Shown one piece after another: positions 49,630 to 58,555 of a stretch of DNA of 64,000 nucleotides. Each line of letters begins with the position of its first letter. The stretch's first letter is position 1. The notes under the pieces were generated by a model. The model made no database searches and was not told the origin of the DNA. It saw only the letters and a program-made list of their open reading frames with translations. This stretch comes from Mycolicibacterium iranicum (GTDB lineage: Bacteria; Actinomycetota; Actinomycetes; Mycobacteriales; Mycobacteriaceae): the NCBI RefSeq assembly GCF_001650495.1, contig NZ_LWCS01000017.1, positions 38,255-102,254 of the forward strand, written 5' to 3'. The position numbers and the translations under genes are program-made.

Positions 49630-50118
49630 ATGGCCGTCTCCTCTGCCACCGAATTGGACCCGCTGGCGCTGGAACGTCAGGTCTGCTTCGCGCTGGCGAC
49701 CACCAACAGGGCGGTGTTGGCGATCTACCGTCCGCTACTCGAACCGCTCGGCCTCACCCATCCGCAGTACCTGGTCATGCTGGCGCTGTGGGACCACCAG
49801 AAGAGGTCGACGACACCGTCTGCGCTGTCGGTGAAGGCCATTGCGACTGCGCTGCAATTGGATTCGGCCACACTGTCGCCGATGCTCAAGCGTCTCGAGG
49901 CCCTCGGGCTGATCACCAGGGCCCGTAACGCCGCTGACGAACGATCCACCGACGTCCAGCTCACGGATAAGGGGGTTGCACTGCGCGAGCAGGCGCTGGG
50001 CATCCCGCCGGCCGTCGTCGCGCGCCTCGGCGTCGACCTCGCCGAACTCGAACACCTCCATACAGTCCTGACTCGCATCAACTCGGCCGCGTTGGCGGCC
50101 GGGGCGCTGCAGTCCTGA
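49630..50118 (+). CDS. MarR-family regulator, OhrR-like peroxide sensor
   Basis: 162 residues. The N-terminal part LERQVCFALATTNRAVLAIY has Cys19 where OhrR carries its single peroxide-sensing cysteine, and YRPLLEPLGLTHPQYLVML is a classic OhrR stretch. The winged helix (IATALQLDSATLSPMLKRLE, then GLITRARNAADERSTDVQLT) is complete. A perfect palindrome lies immediately upstream, suggesting autorepression. No ohr gene is adjacent; the cupin, the P450 and the membrane protein gene are the nearest candidates for control. Confidence 0.9.
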   Translation: MAVSSATELDPLALERQVCFALATTNRAVLAIYRPLLEPLGLTHPQYLVMLALWDHQKRSTTPSALSVKAIATALQLDSATLSPMLKRLEALGLITRARNAADERSTDVQLTDKGVALREQALGIPPAVVARLGVDLAELEHLHTVLTRINSAALAAGALQS

Positions 50119-50137
50119 ATCGCGCAAAGGAGCGCCG

Positions 50138-50572
50138 ATGACCCCCGACGAGCCAGCGGGCACCGACACGCCCAATCTCTGGCAGTACCTGCTCTACAGC
50201 TACGGCAAGCGCCTGCCCCCCTCGATGAACCGTTGGGTCGCTGAGGATCTCGCCGGCCAGGGCGCGGTGCGAAGGCACATGATCCGGTATGCGATACCGC
50301 CGCTGATCATCCTCGCCCCGCTCTGGCTGCTTCCCGCACCGATCTACATGCGCCTGGAGATGACCGCACCCATCTATGTCTGGGCGTTGCTGATGGCACT
50401 GGCGCTGAACAAGGTGTGGCGCAGGCACCGCCTGGCGCGCCACGGTCTCGACCCCAACCTCGTCGACGTCATCAAACGCAAGAAGGACGCGAAGATGCAC
50501 GACGAGTACATCCGCAAGTACGGTCCTCGCCCCGACGACGCCCGGTCACAGTCGAACAGCAGTCCCTTCTGA
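50138..50572 (+). CDS. Conserved mycobacterial membrane protein (DUF5313-like)
   Basis: 144 residues with two membrane segments (IPPLIILAPLWLLPAPIYM and APIYVWALLMALALNKVW) and a basic, charged C-terminal tail containing KRKKDAKMHDEYIRKYGPRP. The N-terminal NLWQYLLYSYGKRLPPSMNRW motif is typical of a mycobacterial family of unknown function. It starts nineteen bases after the MarR stop, so may be in the same transcript. Confidence 0.82.
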   Translation: MTPDEPAGTDTPNLWQYLLYSYGKRLPPSMNRWVAEDLAGQGAVRRHMIRYAIPPLIILAPLWLLPAPIYMRLEMTAPIYVWALLMALALNKVWRRHRLARHGLDPNLVDVIKRKKDAKMHDEYIRKYGPRPDDARSQSNSSPF

Positions 50573-50606
50573 CAAGACATCTTGACGGCATGCGTATGGT
50601 CTACCT

Positions 50607-51853
<1,247 letters not shown>

Positions 51854-51857
<4 letters not shown>

Positions 51858-52177
51858 CCGTTGGGGAGCAGTACATCGACGCCGTCAATCGAGCCGACAT
51901 CGACGCCCTGATGGGCTTGTTCGCACCGACTGCGCGCCTGAATCACCCGGCCGGCACCTTCGACGCCCCTGACGCGATCAGAAACTTCTACGAGACGGTG
52001 GTGTTCGCCGGCCGAGCGGTGACCGAGATCGACGCCTCGTTCCGCGCCGGCGACACCGAGGTCCTGCAGATCAAGGCGTCCAGCCCCCTCGGGGAGCCGG
52101 GCAAGTACGTCTATGCCGCCGACGTCTTCACGCTGCGGGACGGGCTCATCGAACGGCTGGACATCTACTACCGCTAG
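51854..52177 (+). CDS. SnoaL-like/NTF2-fold small protein
   Basis: 107 residues from GTG 51854, overlapping the P450 stop. It reads as a compact NTF2-like barrel: YIDAVNRADIDALMGLFAPT, RLNHPAGTFDAPDAIRNFYE, DVFTLRDGLIERLDIYYR. Family members are isomerases, hydrolases or binding proteins for ring-containing small molecules. The coupling to the P450 suggests it handles the P450 product or substrate. Confidence 0.86.
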
Positions 52178-52199
52178 GGCGACAGCGCCTGCGCGGTCA

Positions 52200-52320
52200 T
52201 CAGCGTCCGACCCGGATGTGCTTCACCTGCTGGATCCCCGCGGACCGTTGAGGCCCCCGGTGCGCCGCAACCCGCTGTGCGTGTAGCCGCCGAGCGGCAC
52301 CTGCGCGCAGATACGCGCGA
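52200..52320 (-). pseudogene. Relic of an aldehyde dehydrogenase C-terminus (frameshifted)
   Basis: Minus-strand translation reads ICAQVPLGGYTHSGLRRTGG in one frame and QRSAGIQQVKHIRVGR before a stop at 52200 in another. These correspond to the conserved end of aldehyde dehydrogenases (PFGGYKQSGxGRE ... GxxxxxxVKxIxV). A frameshift near 52250 separates them, and everything upstream of the motif is missing. The remaining 88 bases to the DUF732 gene have no recognisable content. An ALDH beside a P450 would make sense as a former catabolic pair. Confidence 0.65.
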
Positions 52321-52408
52321 CGGTCGTAACCTGAGACTCTCGGCGAGCGAGCAAGCCGTCCTGGAGTGCGCGATCGCAGCCGGTCGAAGCGGCGAAGGGG
52401 GAATGGCC

Positions 52409-52744
52409 ATGAGACGCATGATGATGACGGCGTTGGCGGCCGCGGGGGCGTCGTTGGTGTGCGCACCGGTCGCCGGCGCCAGCGAGGAAGCGTTCCTTGC
52501 CGCCATCGACTCGCTTGAGTACTACGCGATCAACTGCCCGGGGTGTGCCGAGGATGCCCTCGGTGTGGGTTACCGGGTGTGTGCGGCTTTCGACTCCGGT
52601 GGGGAGAACGCTGCGATCGCCGAGGTGCTGAAGTCCTACAACGGTCCCGGGCAGGCGCATCCGGAGTACTACGCGACCCTGTTCGCGCAGTACTCCGCGT
52701 ATGAGCTCTGCGCACAACACAACGGGAAAATCGACCCCATCTGA
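52409..52744 (+). CDS. Small secreted DUF732-type protein
   Basis: 111 residues from ATG 52409, correctly spaced from GAAGGGGG; ATG 52403 is too close. Signal RRMMMTALAAAGASLVCAPV, cleavage near AGA-SEE. The mature helical domain (AFLAAIDSLEYYAINCPGCA, VCAAFDSGGENAAIAEVLKS, YSAYELCAQHNGKI) has the typical DUF732 arrangement of four cysteines in two pairs. These are abundant exported proteins of unknown function in mycobacteria. Confidence 0.87.
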   Translation: MRRMMMTALAAAGASLVCAPVAGASEEAFLAAIDSLEYYAINCPGCAEDALGVGYRVCAAFDSGGENAAIAEVLKSYNGPGQAHPEYYATLFAQYSAYELCAQHNGKIDPI

Positions 52745-52754
52745 GGGGTGTCGG

Positions 52755-53012
52755 CTACTCCGCAGGACGGAAATACGGTTCCACCGTGCCGTTGAGCTTC
52801 ACGACCATGGGATTGCCGCGGCGATCCTTGGCGGTGGGGACTTCGACGCGCACCCAACCCTCAGCTACGTCGTATTCGACGACGTTGGTCTTCTCCGCGC
52901 CGTTGAAGCGAATGCCCACATCGCGGCTGAGCACCTCTTCGTCGTAGAACGCGCTACGCGGATCGATGGACAGGTGATTCGGTGGGACGTCGGCAATCTG
53001 GTCCTCGGACAT
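52755..53012 (-). CDS. DUF3297 family protein
   Basis: 85-residue cytoplasmic protein beginning DQIADVPPNHLSIDPRSAFY, with DVGIRFNGAEKTNVVEYDVA and VRVEVPTAKDRRGNPMVVKL. This matches a small conserved bacterial family without known function. It sits alone, convergent with the DUF732 gene (ten bases between ends) and upstream of tRNA-Ala on the same strand. Confidence 0.85.
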   Translation of the reverse strand: MSEDQIADVPPNHLSIDPRSAFYDEEVLSRDVGIRFNGAEKTNVVEYDVAEGWVRVEVPTAKDRRGNPMVVKLNGTVEPYFRPAE

Positions 53013-53073
53013 AGTGACTAGAAACCTACGCGACCCCGACCGGCGCGACCAATTCCCGGAACTGCCGACTGAG

Positions 53074-53146
53074 TGGAGCTAAGGGGAATCGAACCCCTGA
53101 CCTTCTCGATGCGAACGAGACGCGCTACCAACTGCGCTATAGCCCC
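53074..53146 (-). tRNA. tRNA-Ala (anticodon CGC)
   Basis: Minus-strand cloverleaf: acceptor GGGGCTA pairs with TAGCTCC, anticodon stem TCTCG/CGAGA with loop TTCGCAT gives anticodon CGC for GCG codons, and the T arm reads AGGGGTTCGATTCCCCT. The discriminator is A; CCA is not encoded. No integrated element is visible next to it. Confidence 0.96.
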
Positions 53147-53199
53147 TAGTGCCGGTACAGGTTATCAGCCGGCGGGCACCGTCAGAAATCGCGAGGTGG

Positions 53200-54240
53200 C
53201 TACTGACCGGCCGCGCGCGGCAGGTCGTAGTGCCGCGAGAACGGCACGTAGTCGAGGTGCTCGAAAGCGGGGTCCTCGTCGTCGATCTCCAACACCGCTG
53301 CACCCGGTCGGCGCAGGCGTGCCGGGGTCACGTCGTAATCGCGATCGCTGGTGTTCTCGACGCCGAGCCGCGACCTGGCCATCCGCTGCGCACGTCGCCG
53401 GCGCAGCTGCTCCTCGATCCGGGTCTGCCTGCGCAGGTACGCCAGGTAGAGCAGGGTGATGGTGGCGGTCGCAGCGGTGGCGTACCACATGGTTGACGAC
53501 CAGGTGAAGGCCGCGACGGCGCTGGCCAGCATCAACACGGCCATCACCGCGATCGTGCGGGCACGGAAGCGGTACTTGCGCGCCGACACCGCCGCGGCGG
53601 TCGTCGACTCGCGGCGCCGGCGCCGAGCCTCGCTGAGCGAGTCCCCAACCCGCGCCTCGGGCTCTGACGGCTGCGCCATGTCGTCGGAGTTCTCGGCGTC
53701 ATCGGTGTCGCCGTCGTACTCGTATTCGTCGTCGATCACGGAGTAGACGCCGGTGTCTTCGGCGGTGTCGCGCTCCCCGTCCTCAGCGGCAGCCGTCACC
53801 CGATCGTCGCGCACGTCGCGCTCGGTAGTGCCGTCGAAATCCAAAGTGAGCTCGCCCGTTTCGGACGCAACCGGCTGCGCGATGTCAGCCACGGGCAGCG
53901 CTCCGGAGTCCTCGACCACGTCGACGTCCAAATAGTCCGGCTCGCCGTCGGCGCCATCGGCTTCGGCGGCAACCATGACGACCGCACGGCTCGGTGCTTC
54001 TTCGTCGAGGTCGGCGTCTTCGGCGGACGGCTGCCAGTCCGGATCGCTGCGATGACCGGAGGCGGGCCCGCGACGACGTCGCAGCCGCGCCCCCGCGCCG
54101 CTGTTGAGCACACGGGTGGCCAGCGCGACATCGCTGGTCCGACGAACCGCGTCCCGCTTGCTGATCAGCATCGGGACGAGAACGAAGAGCCAGAGGACGA
54201 CGAGCGAGATCCAGAGGAGAGATTGGGGGATGCTTGGCAT
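53200..54240 (-). CDS. sepX: Divisome membrane protein SepX/GlpR
   Basis: 346-residue membrane protein (M. tuberculosis Rv0996, 358). One N-terminal membrane segment (SLLWISLVVLWLFVLVPMLI), a long acidic disordered region (about 60-215, rich in Asp/Glu), then two further membrane segments (IAVMAVLMLASAVAAFTW and YATAATATITLLYLAYL) and a basic tail. Homologues are the division protein SepX in Streptomyces and GlpR, receptor for the gephyrin-like Glp at the corynebacterial septum and pole. The ATG at 54240 follows GGAAAGGAG. The candidate Glp gene is two genes upstream in the same run. Confidence 0.9.
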   Translation of the reverse strand: MPSIPQSLLWISLVVLWLFVLVPMLISKRDAVRRTSDVALATRVLNSGAGARLRRRRGPASGHRSDPDWQPSAEDADLDEEAPSRAVVMVAAEADGADGEPDYLDVDVVEDSGALPVADIAQPVASETGELTLDFDGTTERDVRDDRVTAAAEDGERDTAEDTGVYSVIDDEYEYDGDTDDAENSDDMAQPSEPEARVGDSLSEARRRRRESTTAAAVSARKYRFRARTIAVMAVLMLASAVAAFTWSSTMWYATAATATITLLYLAYLRRQTRIEEQLRRRRAQRMARSRLGVENTSDRDYDVTPARLRRPGAAVLEIDDEDPAFEHLDYVPFSRHYDLPRAAGQ

Positions 54241-54392
54241 GGCGCCTGCTCCTTTCCCCATCAGGCTAGGTCTGTGACCAGCGCATCCATGGGCGGCGCG
54301 CCGAGACAATTACACACCTGTAATTCGCTATAGACAAGCACCAAACGTCACACGTGTCACATGAGTAACACGGCGGGGCCGGCAAACGCGCC

Positions 54393-55046
54393 TCAGGCCC
54401 AGGACGCGTGTCCCGCGCGAACCAATGCAGAGGCCACCGACCCGTTCACTTCCTCGACCGTGATCGCGACCAGCAAGTGATCCCGCCACGCGCGATCGAC
54501 GTCCAGGTAGCGCTTCAGCAGACCCTCTTCGCGGAACCCGGCCTTTGCCAGCACCGCTCTGCTCGCCCCGTTCTCCGGACGCACGGTCGCCTCGACGCGG
54601 TGCAGCATCACCGGGCCGAAGCAGTGGTCGAGACCGAGCGCCAGAGCCGCGGTCGCGACACCGCCGCCCGTCGATTCACTGGCCACCCAGTAGCCGATCC
54701 ACGCGGACCGCAACGCGCCGTGCGTGACGTTTCCGATCGTGAGCTGCCCGGCGAACTGACCGTCGAGTTCGATCGCATACGGCAGCATCCGACCTTTGCG
54801 AGCCTCCGAGCGCAGGCCCGAACACACCGACGGCCATGCCGAAATCGAATGGCGCAGTTCCCAATTGAGGTCGGTCGAAGGTTCCCACGGCTCAAGGTGC
54901 GCGCGGTCGGCGAGCCGGATCCTGCTCCACTGCGCGGCGTCGCGCAGCCGGATCGGACGCAGCCGGACCTTGCCGGCCGGCACCACGAGCGGCCCGACCG
55001 GTTGCGGCCACCCCGGATGCTGAGACCGGGAACTGAGCAGGTTCAT
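54393..55046 (-). CDS. rimJ: GNAT N-acetyltransferase (RimJ-like)
   Basis: 217 residues from ATG 55046 (a TTG at 55058 would add four). Acetyl-CoA motif region GGGVATAALALGLDHCFGPV and VEATVRPENGASRAVLAKAG, followed by GLLKRYLDVDRAWRDHLLVA; all are RimJ/RimL-type. M. tuberculosis Rv0995 has the same name and position. RimJ acetylates ribosomal protein S5 in E. coli, but the actinobacterial target is not known; conserved linkage between glpR and glp suggests a division or envelope role is possible. Confidence 0.93.
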   Translation of the reverse strand: MNLLSSRSQHPGWPQPVGPLVVPAGKVRLRPIRLRDAAQWSRIRLADRAHLEPWEPSTDLNWELRHSISAWPSVCSGLRSEARKGRMLPYAIELDGQFAGQLTIGNVTHGALRSAWIGYWVASESTGGGVATAALALGLDHCFGPVMLHRVEATVRPENGASRAVLAKAGFREEGLLKRYLDVDRAWRDHLLVAITVEEVNGSVASALVRAGHASWA

Positions 55047-55066
55047 CAGAGCCGCCAACCGGTCGC

Positions 55067-56347
55067 TCAGCCGCGTTGCGCAAGGAACGCGACGTCGACG
55101 ACCTCGCCGGTACGGACCTGTTCGGCCTCGCTGGGGACGATGACCAAGCAGTTTGCTTCGGCCAGCGTCGCGAGAAGGTGCGATGACGCGCCCGGCGCAC
55201 CGCCGAGGGCTTGGACGAGGTATTCACCGGTGTCCTGATCACGCATCAACTGGCCGCGAAGGAACCCCTTGCGGCCGGTGACCGAACTGATCGGCGACAG
55301 CGCGCGGGCAGGCACGATACGACGCATCGCCTGCCGCTTGCCGAGTGAGAGTCGAATCAGCGGCCGCACCATCACCTCGAACACCACGAGCGCACTCACC
55401 GGATTGGCGGGCAACAGAAAGGCGGGCACACGGTCCGGGCCGAGCTGGCCGAATCCCTGCACCGACCCGGGGTGCATCGCGATGCGGGTGACCTCCATGT
55501 CTCCGAGCTGGGACAGCACCGCCCGCACTCCCTCGGCGGCCGCCCCGCCGACCGCGCCGGCGATGACCACGACCTCGGAGCGACTGAGCTGACCCTCGAC
55601 GACCTCGCGTAGCTGCTTCGGGTCGGTCGGCACGATGCCTACCCGGTTCACCTCGGCACCCGCGTCGCGACCCGCCGCCGCCAGCGCGTAGGAGTTGACG
55701 TCATAGACCTGGCCGTTGCCGGGGGTGCGGGAGATGTCGACGAGCTCACCGCCCACAGACATCACCGACACGCGTGGCCTGGGGTGCACGAGCACTCGCT
55801 CGCGTCCGACGGCCGCCAGCAGACCCACCTGGGCCGCACCGATGATCGTGCCCGCCCGTACCGCGACGTCGCCGGGTTGCACGTCGTCACCCGTGCGACG
55901 GACGTAAGCGCCGGACCTCACGCCACGCAGGACCCTGACGCGCGAGTCGCCGCCGTCGGTCCAACGCAACGGGAGCACCGCGTCGGCGAGGGTAGGCATC
56001 GGCGCGCCGGTCTGCACACGGGCGGCCTGACGGGGCTGCAACCGGCTCGGGGTGCGGCTGCCCGCTTCGATCAGACCCATCACCGGCAGGCTGATCTCCG
56101 CCGGCCTGCTCTGGTCGCGGTCGCCGTCCTCATCGGCACCGTCGCCCGCACCACCGATTCCGAGGACGTCGACGCTGCGCACGGCATAGCCGTCGATGGC
56201 GGCCTGATCGAACCCCGGCAACGGGCGCTCGGTGACCACTTCCTCCGCGCACATCAGCCCCTGGGCTTCGGCGATCGCCACGCGCACCGGCCGCGGAGCC
56301 ACCGCGGCTGCTGCCACCCGAGCCTGCTGCTCCTCAACCGAACGCAC
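55067..56347 (-). CDS. moeA: MoeA/gephyrin-like protein (candidate Glp divisome partner)
   Basis: 426 residues, the same length as M. tuberculosis MoeA1 (Rv0994). MoeA-fold motifs: RPLPGFDQAAIDGYAVRSVD (domain I), VQTGAPMPTLADAVLPL, PRPRVSVMSVGGELVD and TPGNGQVYDVNSYALAAAGR (MPT-binding domain III), FLLPANPVSALVVFEVMVRP. MoeA inserts molybdate into molybdopterin. In corynebacteria the homologue in this glpR-linked position, called Glp, binds FtsZ and GlpR in division. In domain III the usual GGxSxGxxD loop appears as AGAVGGAAAEGV, lacking the normal Ser/Asp, which favours a structural role. Confidence 0.9.
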   Translation of the reverse strand: MRSVEEQQARVAAAAVAPRPVRVAIAEAQGLMCAEEVVTERPLPGFDQAAIDGYAVRSVDVLGIGGAGDGADEDGDRDQSRPAEISLPVMGLIEAGSRTPSRLQPRQAARVQTGAPMPTLADAVLPLRWTDGGDSRVRVLRGVRSGAYVRRTGDDVQPGDVAVRAGTIIGAAQVGLLAAVGRERVLVHPRPRVSVMSVGGELVDISRTPGNGQVYDVNSYALAAAGRDAGAEVNRVGIVPTDPKQLREVVEGQLSRSEVVVIAGAVGGAAAEGVRAVLSQLGDMEVTRIAMHPGSVQGFGQLGPDRVPAFLLPANPVSALVVFEVMVRPLIRLSLGKRQAMRRIVPARALSPISSVTGRKGFLRGQLMRDQDTGEYLVQALGGAPGASSHLLATLAEANCLVIVPSEAEQVRTGEVVDVAFLAQRG

Positions 56348-56410
56348 AGCTCGCCTTTCTTCCGTTGACCCGGCTGGCGTCGACCGGCTCGCTCGGCAGT
56401 GCAGCCGTGG

Positions 56411-57406
56411 CTAGCGTTCGGTCGTCGCCGGGACGGCGTTGTCCGACCCTGCCGGGACGGCGTCGTCCGACCCTGCCGGGACGGCGTTGTCCGACCCTGA
56501 CGGAGCGAGTCCGAGCCTTTCGACCAGCCACCGGCGCAGTTCGGGCCCGTAGTCGTCCCGCTCCAACGCAAAGTCAACCGCAGCTTTCAGGTAGCCCCCG
56601 GGATTTCCCAGGTCGTGTCGAGATCCGCGATGGACCACGACGTGAACCGGGTGCCCCTCCTCGATCAGCAGAGCGATCGCGTCGGTGAGCTGCAACTCGC
56701 CGCCCGCGCCCTTCGGGATGCGCCTCAGAGCGTCGAAAATTGCCCGGTCCAGCACGTATCGGCCGGCCGCGGCGAACAGCGACGGCGCGTCCTCGGGCTT
56801 CGGCTTTTCCACCATGCCTTTGACGCGCATGACATTCGGGTTGGCTGCGTCGGGCACGGGCTCGACATCGAAGACGCCGTAGGCGCCGATGTCCTCGCGG
56901 TCGACCTCGATCGCACACAGCACCGTTCCGCCGCGCTTGGCGCGGACCTTCGACATCGTCTCAAGCACACCGGTGGGCAGCACCAGGTCGTCGGGCAGCA
57001 GCACCGCGATCGCGTCTTCGTCGGGCGACAGGCTCGCTTCGACACAACCGACGGCGTGTCCGAGTCCAAGCGGCTCGGCCTGAACGACGGATTCGACCTT
57101 GATCAATGCCGGTGCCCGCCGGACCTTTTCGAGCATCGTCTTCTTGCCGCGGGCCTCCAGCGTCCCCTCCAGGACGAGGTCCTCGACGAAGTGCGCGACG
57201 ACGCCGTCTTTGCCTTCGGAGGTGATGATGATGAGCCGCTCGGCGCCGGCCTCTGCGGCTTCCGCGGCGACGAGCTCGATCCCCGGGGTGTCGACGACCG
57301 GCAGCAATTCCTTCGGCACCGTCTTGGTGGCAGGCAGGAAACGGGTTCCCAGTCCCGCTGCGGGTACCACCGCGGTATACGGGATGGGCACTTCAGGCCG
57401 ATTCAT
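56411..57406 (-). CDS. galU: UTP-glucose-1-phosphate uridylyltransferase
   Basis: Makes UDP-glucose for glycolipids, trehalose and galactan precursors. The 331-residue protein has TAVVPAAGLGTRFLPATKTV and PKELLPVVDTPGIELV (nucleotide-binding loop), VLLPDDLVL and GELQLTDAIALLIEEG. It is about 25 residues longer than M. tuberculosis GalU (306), because of a C-terminal tail of three repeats of the type GSDNAVPA encoded by 24-base DNA repeats. Last gene in the galU-moeA-rimJ-sepX run read on the minus strand, and divergent from the cyclo-ligase gene. Confidence 0.97.
   Translation of the reverse strand: MNRPEVPIPYTAVVPAAGLGTRFLPATKTVPKELLPVVDTPGIELVAAEAAEAGAERLIIITSEGKDGVVAHFVEDLVLEGTLEARGKKTMLEKVRRAPALIKVESVVQAEPLGLGHAVGCVEASLSPDEDAIAVLLPDDLVLPTGVLETMSKVRAKRGGTVLCAIEVDREDIGAYGVFDVEPVPDAANPNVMRVKGMVEKPKPEDAPSLFAAAGRYVLDRAIFDALRRIPKGAGGELQLTDAIALLIEEGHPVHVVVHRGSRHDLGNPGGYLKAAVDFALERDDYGPELRRWLVERLGLAPSGSDNAVPAGSDDAVPAGSDNAVPATTER
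56427..56498. repeat. Three 24-bp tandem repeats in the galU 3' end
   Basis: Units at 56427-56450, 56451-56474 and 56475-56498, each 24 bases. Units one and three are identical and unit two differs at one base (T to C). Each adds eight residues to the GalU tail, so copy-number change keeps frame. Confidence 0.96.
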
Positions 57407-57471
57407 CGTTCACACACTAACCTCTCTGCATCTGTTGTTCTCCCCATACCCAAGCTTCGAAGGACTACTCG

Positions 57472-58053
57472 GTGACGCCCACCAAATCGGAGGTACGCGC
57501 CGCAATCCTGGCCGCCAGGCGATCATTGAGTCGGCAAACACGCGAGCGGGAAACCGCTGATTTGGCATGGCATCTGGAGGTGACCGTCGAGCCGGGGACG
57601 ACGGTGTGCGCGTACGTCCCGGTGGGTTCCGAACCAGGCTCGGTGACGATGGTCGACCAACTGGTGGCACGGAAGGTCACCGTCTTGCTGCCCGTCGCAC
57701 GCCAGGACGCCGACGGCACGCCGCTGCCACTTCAGTGGGGTCGCCACACTCCGGGTGAGCTCGTCGACGCCCCGTTCGGATTGCGCGAACCCGCGCCACC
57801 GTGGCTGCCCGCCGACGCAGTGGCCACTGTCGCCGTCGTGTTCGTTCCGGCTCTCGCCGTCGACCGGCAAGGTGCCCGTCTGGGCCGCGGCGCCGGGTAC
57901 TACGACCGGACGTTGCCGCTGGCAGCCCCCGACACGCTGCTCGTCGCCGTCGTGCGGGACGAGGAACTGGTCGACCACCTGCCGTCGGAACCTCACGACG
58001 TCCGGATGACGCACGCGCTGACCCCTCACCGGGGGCTGGTCGTGCTCGGGTGA
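57472..58053 (+). CDS. 5-formyltetrahydrofolate cyclo-ligase
   Basis: Converts 5-formyl-THF to 5,10-methenyl-THF with ATP, recovering folate. The 193-residue protein has RAAILAARRSLSRQTRERE at the N-terminus and the ATP/Mg site GARLGRGAGYYDRTLPLAAP near the end. The start is a GTG. M. tuberculosis Rv0992c is the equivalent. Orientation is opposite to galU, with the two starts 65 bases apart. Confidence 0.94.
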   Translation: MTPTKSEVRAAILAARRSLSRQTRERETADLAWHLEVTVEPGTTVCAYVPVGSEPGSVTMVDQLVARKVTVLLPVARQDADGTPLPLQWGRHTPGELVDAPFGLREPAPPWLPADAVATVAVVFVPALAVDRQGARLGRGAGYYDRTLPLAAPDTLLVAVVRDEELVDHLPSEPHDVRMTHALTPHRGLVVLG

Positions 58054-58088
58054 CCTTCGCGGGAATGCTGCGGGCCCGCTGGCGGTTC

Positions 58089-58115
58089 TAGCACTTGAGC
58101 CGGTAGAGTGCTAAC
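58089..58115. promoter_or_regulatory. CIRCE element (HrcA operator)
   Basis: CTAGCACTT, nine bases, GAGTGCTAA. The right arm is exact and the left arm matches seven of nine positions of the CIRCE consensus TTAGCACTC-N9-GAGTGCTAA. It ends 25 bases before the fmdB/ruc start codon. HrcA binds CIRCE and represses until heat or protein stress; in M. tuberculosis Rv0991c is in the HrcA regulon. Confidence 0.92.
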
Positions 58116-58140
58116 CAGTTTGACCACCTCGGAGGTTTGC

Positions 58141-58485
58141 GTGCCCACCTATTCCTATGCGTGCACCGAATGCACCAACAAGTTCGACGTGGTGCAGGCG
58201 TTCACCGATGACTCTTTGACGGACTGCCCGCAATGCGACGGACGGCTGCGGAAGGTGTTCGGCAAGGTCGGCGTGGTCTTCAAGGGCAGCGGTTTTTATC
58301 GCACTGACAGCCGCGAGTCCGGAAAGAAGGCGAGCGCCGGCGTTTCCAGCAGCACCGAGTCCGCGAGTTCGTCGTCGGATTCGTCGTCGTCGAGCACGAA
58401 CTCGTCGACGAAGACATCCGGTTCGTCCGACTCTTCGAGCTCGTCGAGCAGCGCCGCTGCCCCCGCCGCCGCTGCGTCCAGCTGA
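58141..58485 (+). CDS. ruc: FmdB-type zinc-ribbon protein, homologue of redox-regulated chaperone Ruc
   Basis: 114 residues from GTG 58141 after CGGAGG. Zinc ribbon at the N-terminus with two CxxC pairs (YACTECTNKF and TDCPQCDGRL), then VFGKVGVVFKGSGFYRTDS, followed by a long low-complexity tail of Ser, Thr and Ala (about 65-114). M. tuberculosis Rv0991c (110 residues) was described as Ruc, which becomes a chaperone when oxidised and works with Hsp70. The CIRCE site just upstream supports heat-shock control. The next gene is on the same strand 70 bases later. Confidence 0.93.
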   Translation: MPTYSYACTECTNKFDVVQAFTDDSLTDCPQCDGRLRKVFGKVGVVFKGSGFYRTDSRESGKKASAGVSSSTESASSSSDSSSSSTNSSTKTSGSSDSSSSSSSAAAPAAAASS

Positions 58486-58555
58486 TTTCAGCCGTTATCC
58501 ACAGCTGCCGGATTGGCGGCTGACTCCGGCACATCTCGTTGCCTAGCGTGGCCTC

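Noticed and set aside
50573..50584. CAAGA-CA-TCTTG dyad as a TetR operator for the P450
   Set aside because: Only five base pairs and no TetR gene adjacent; too short to claim as an operator.
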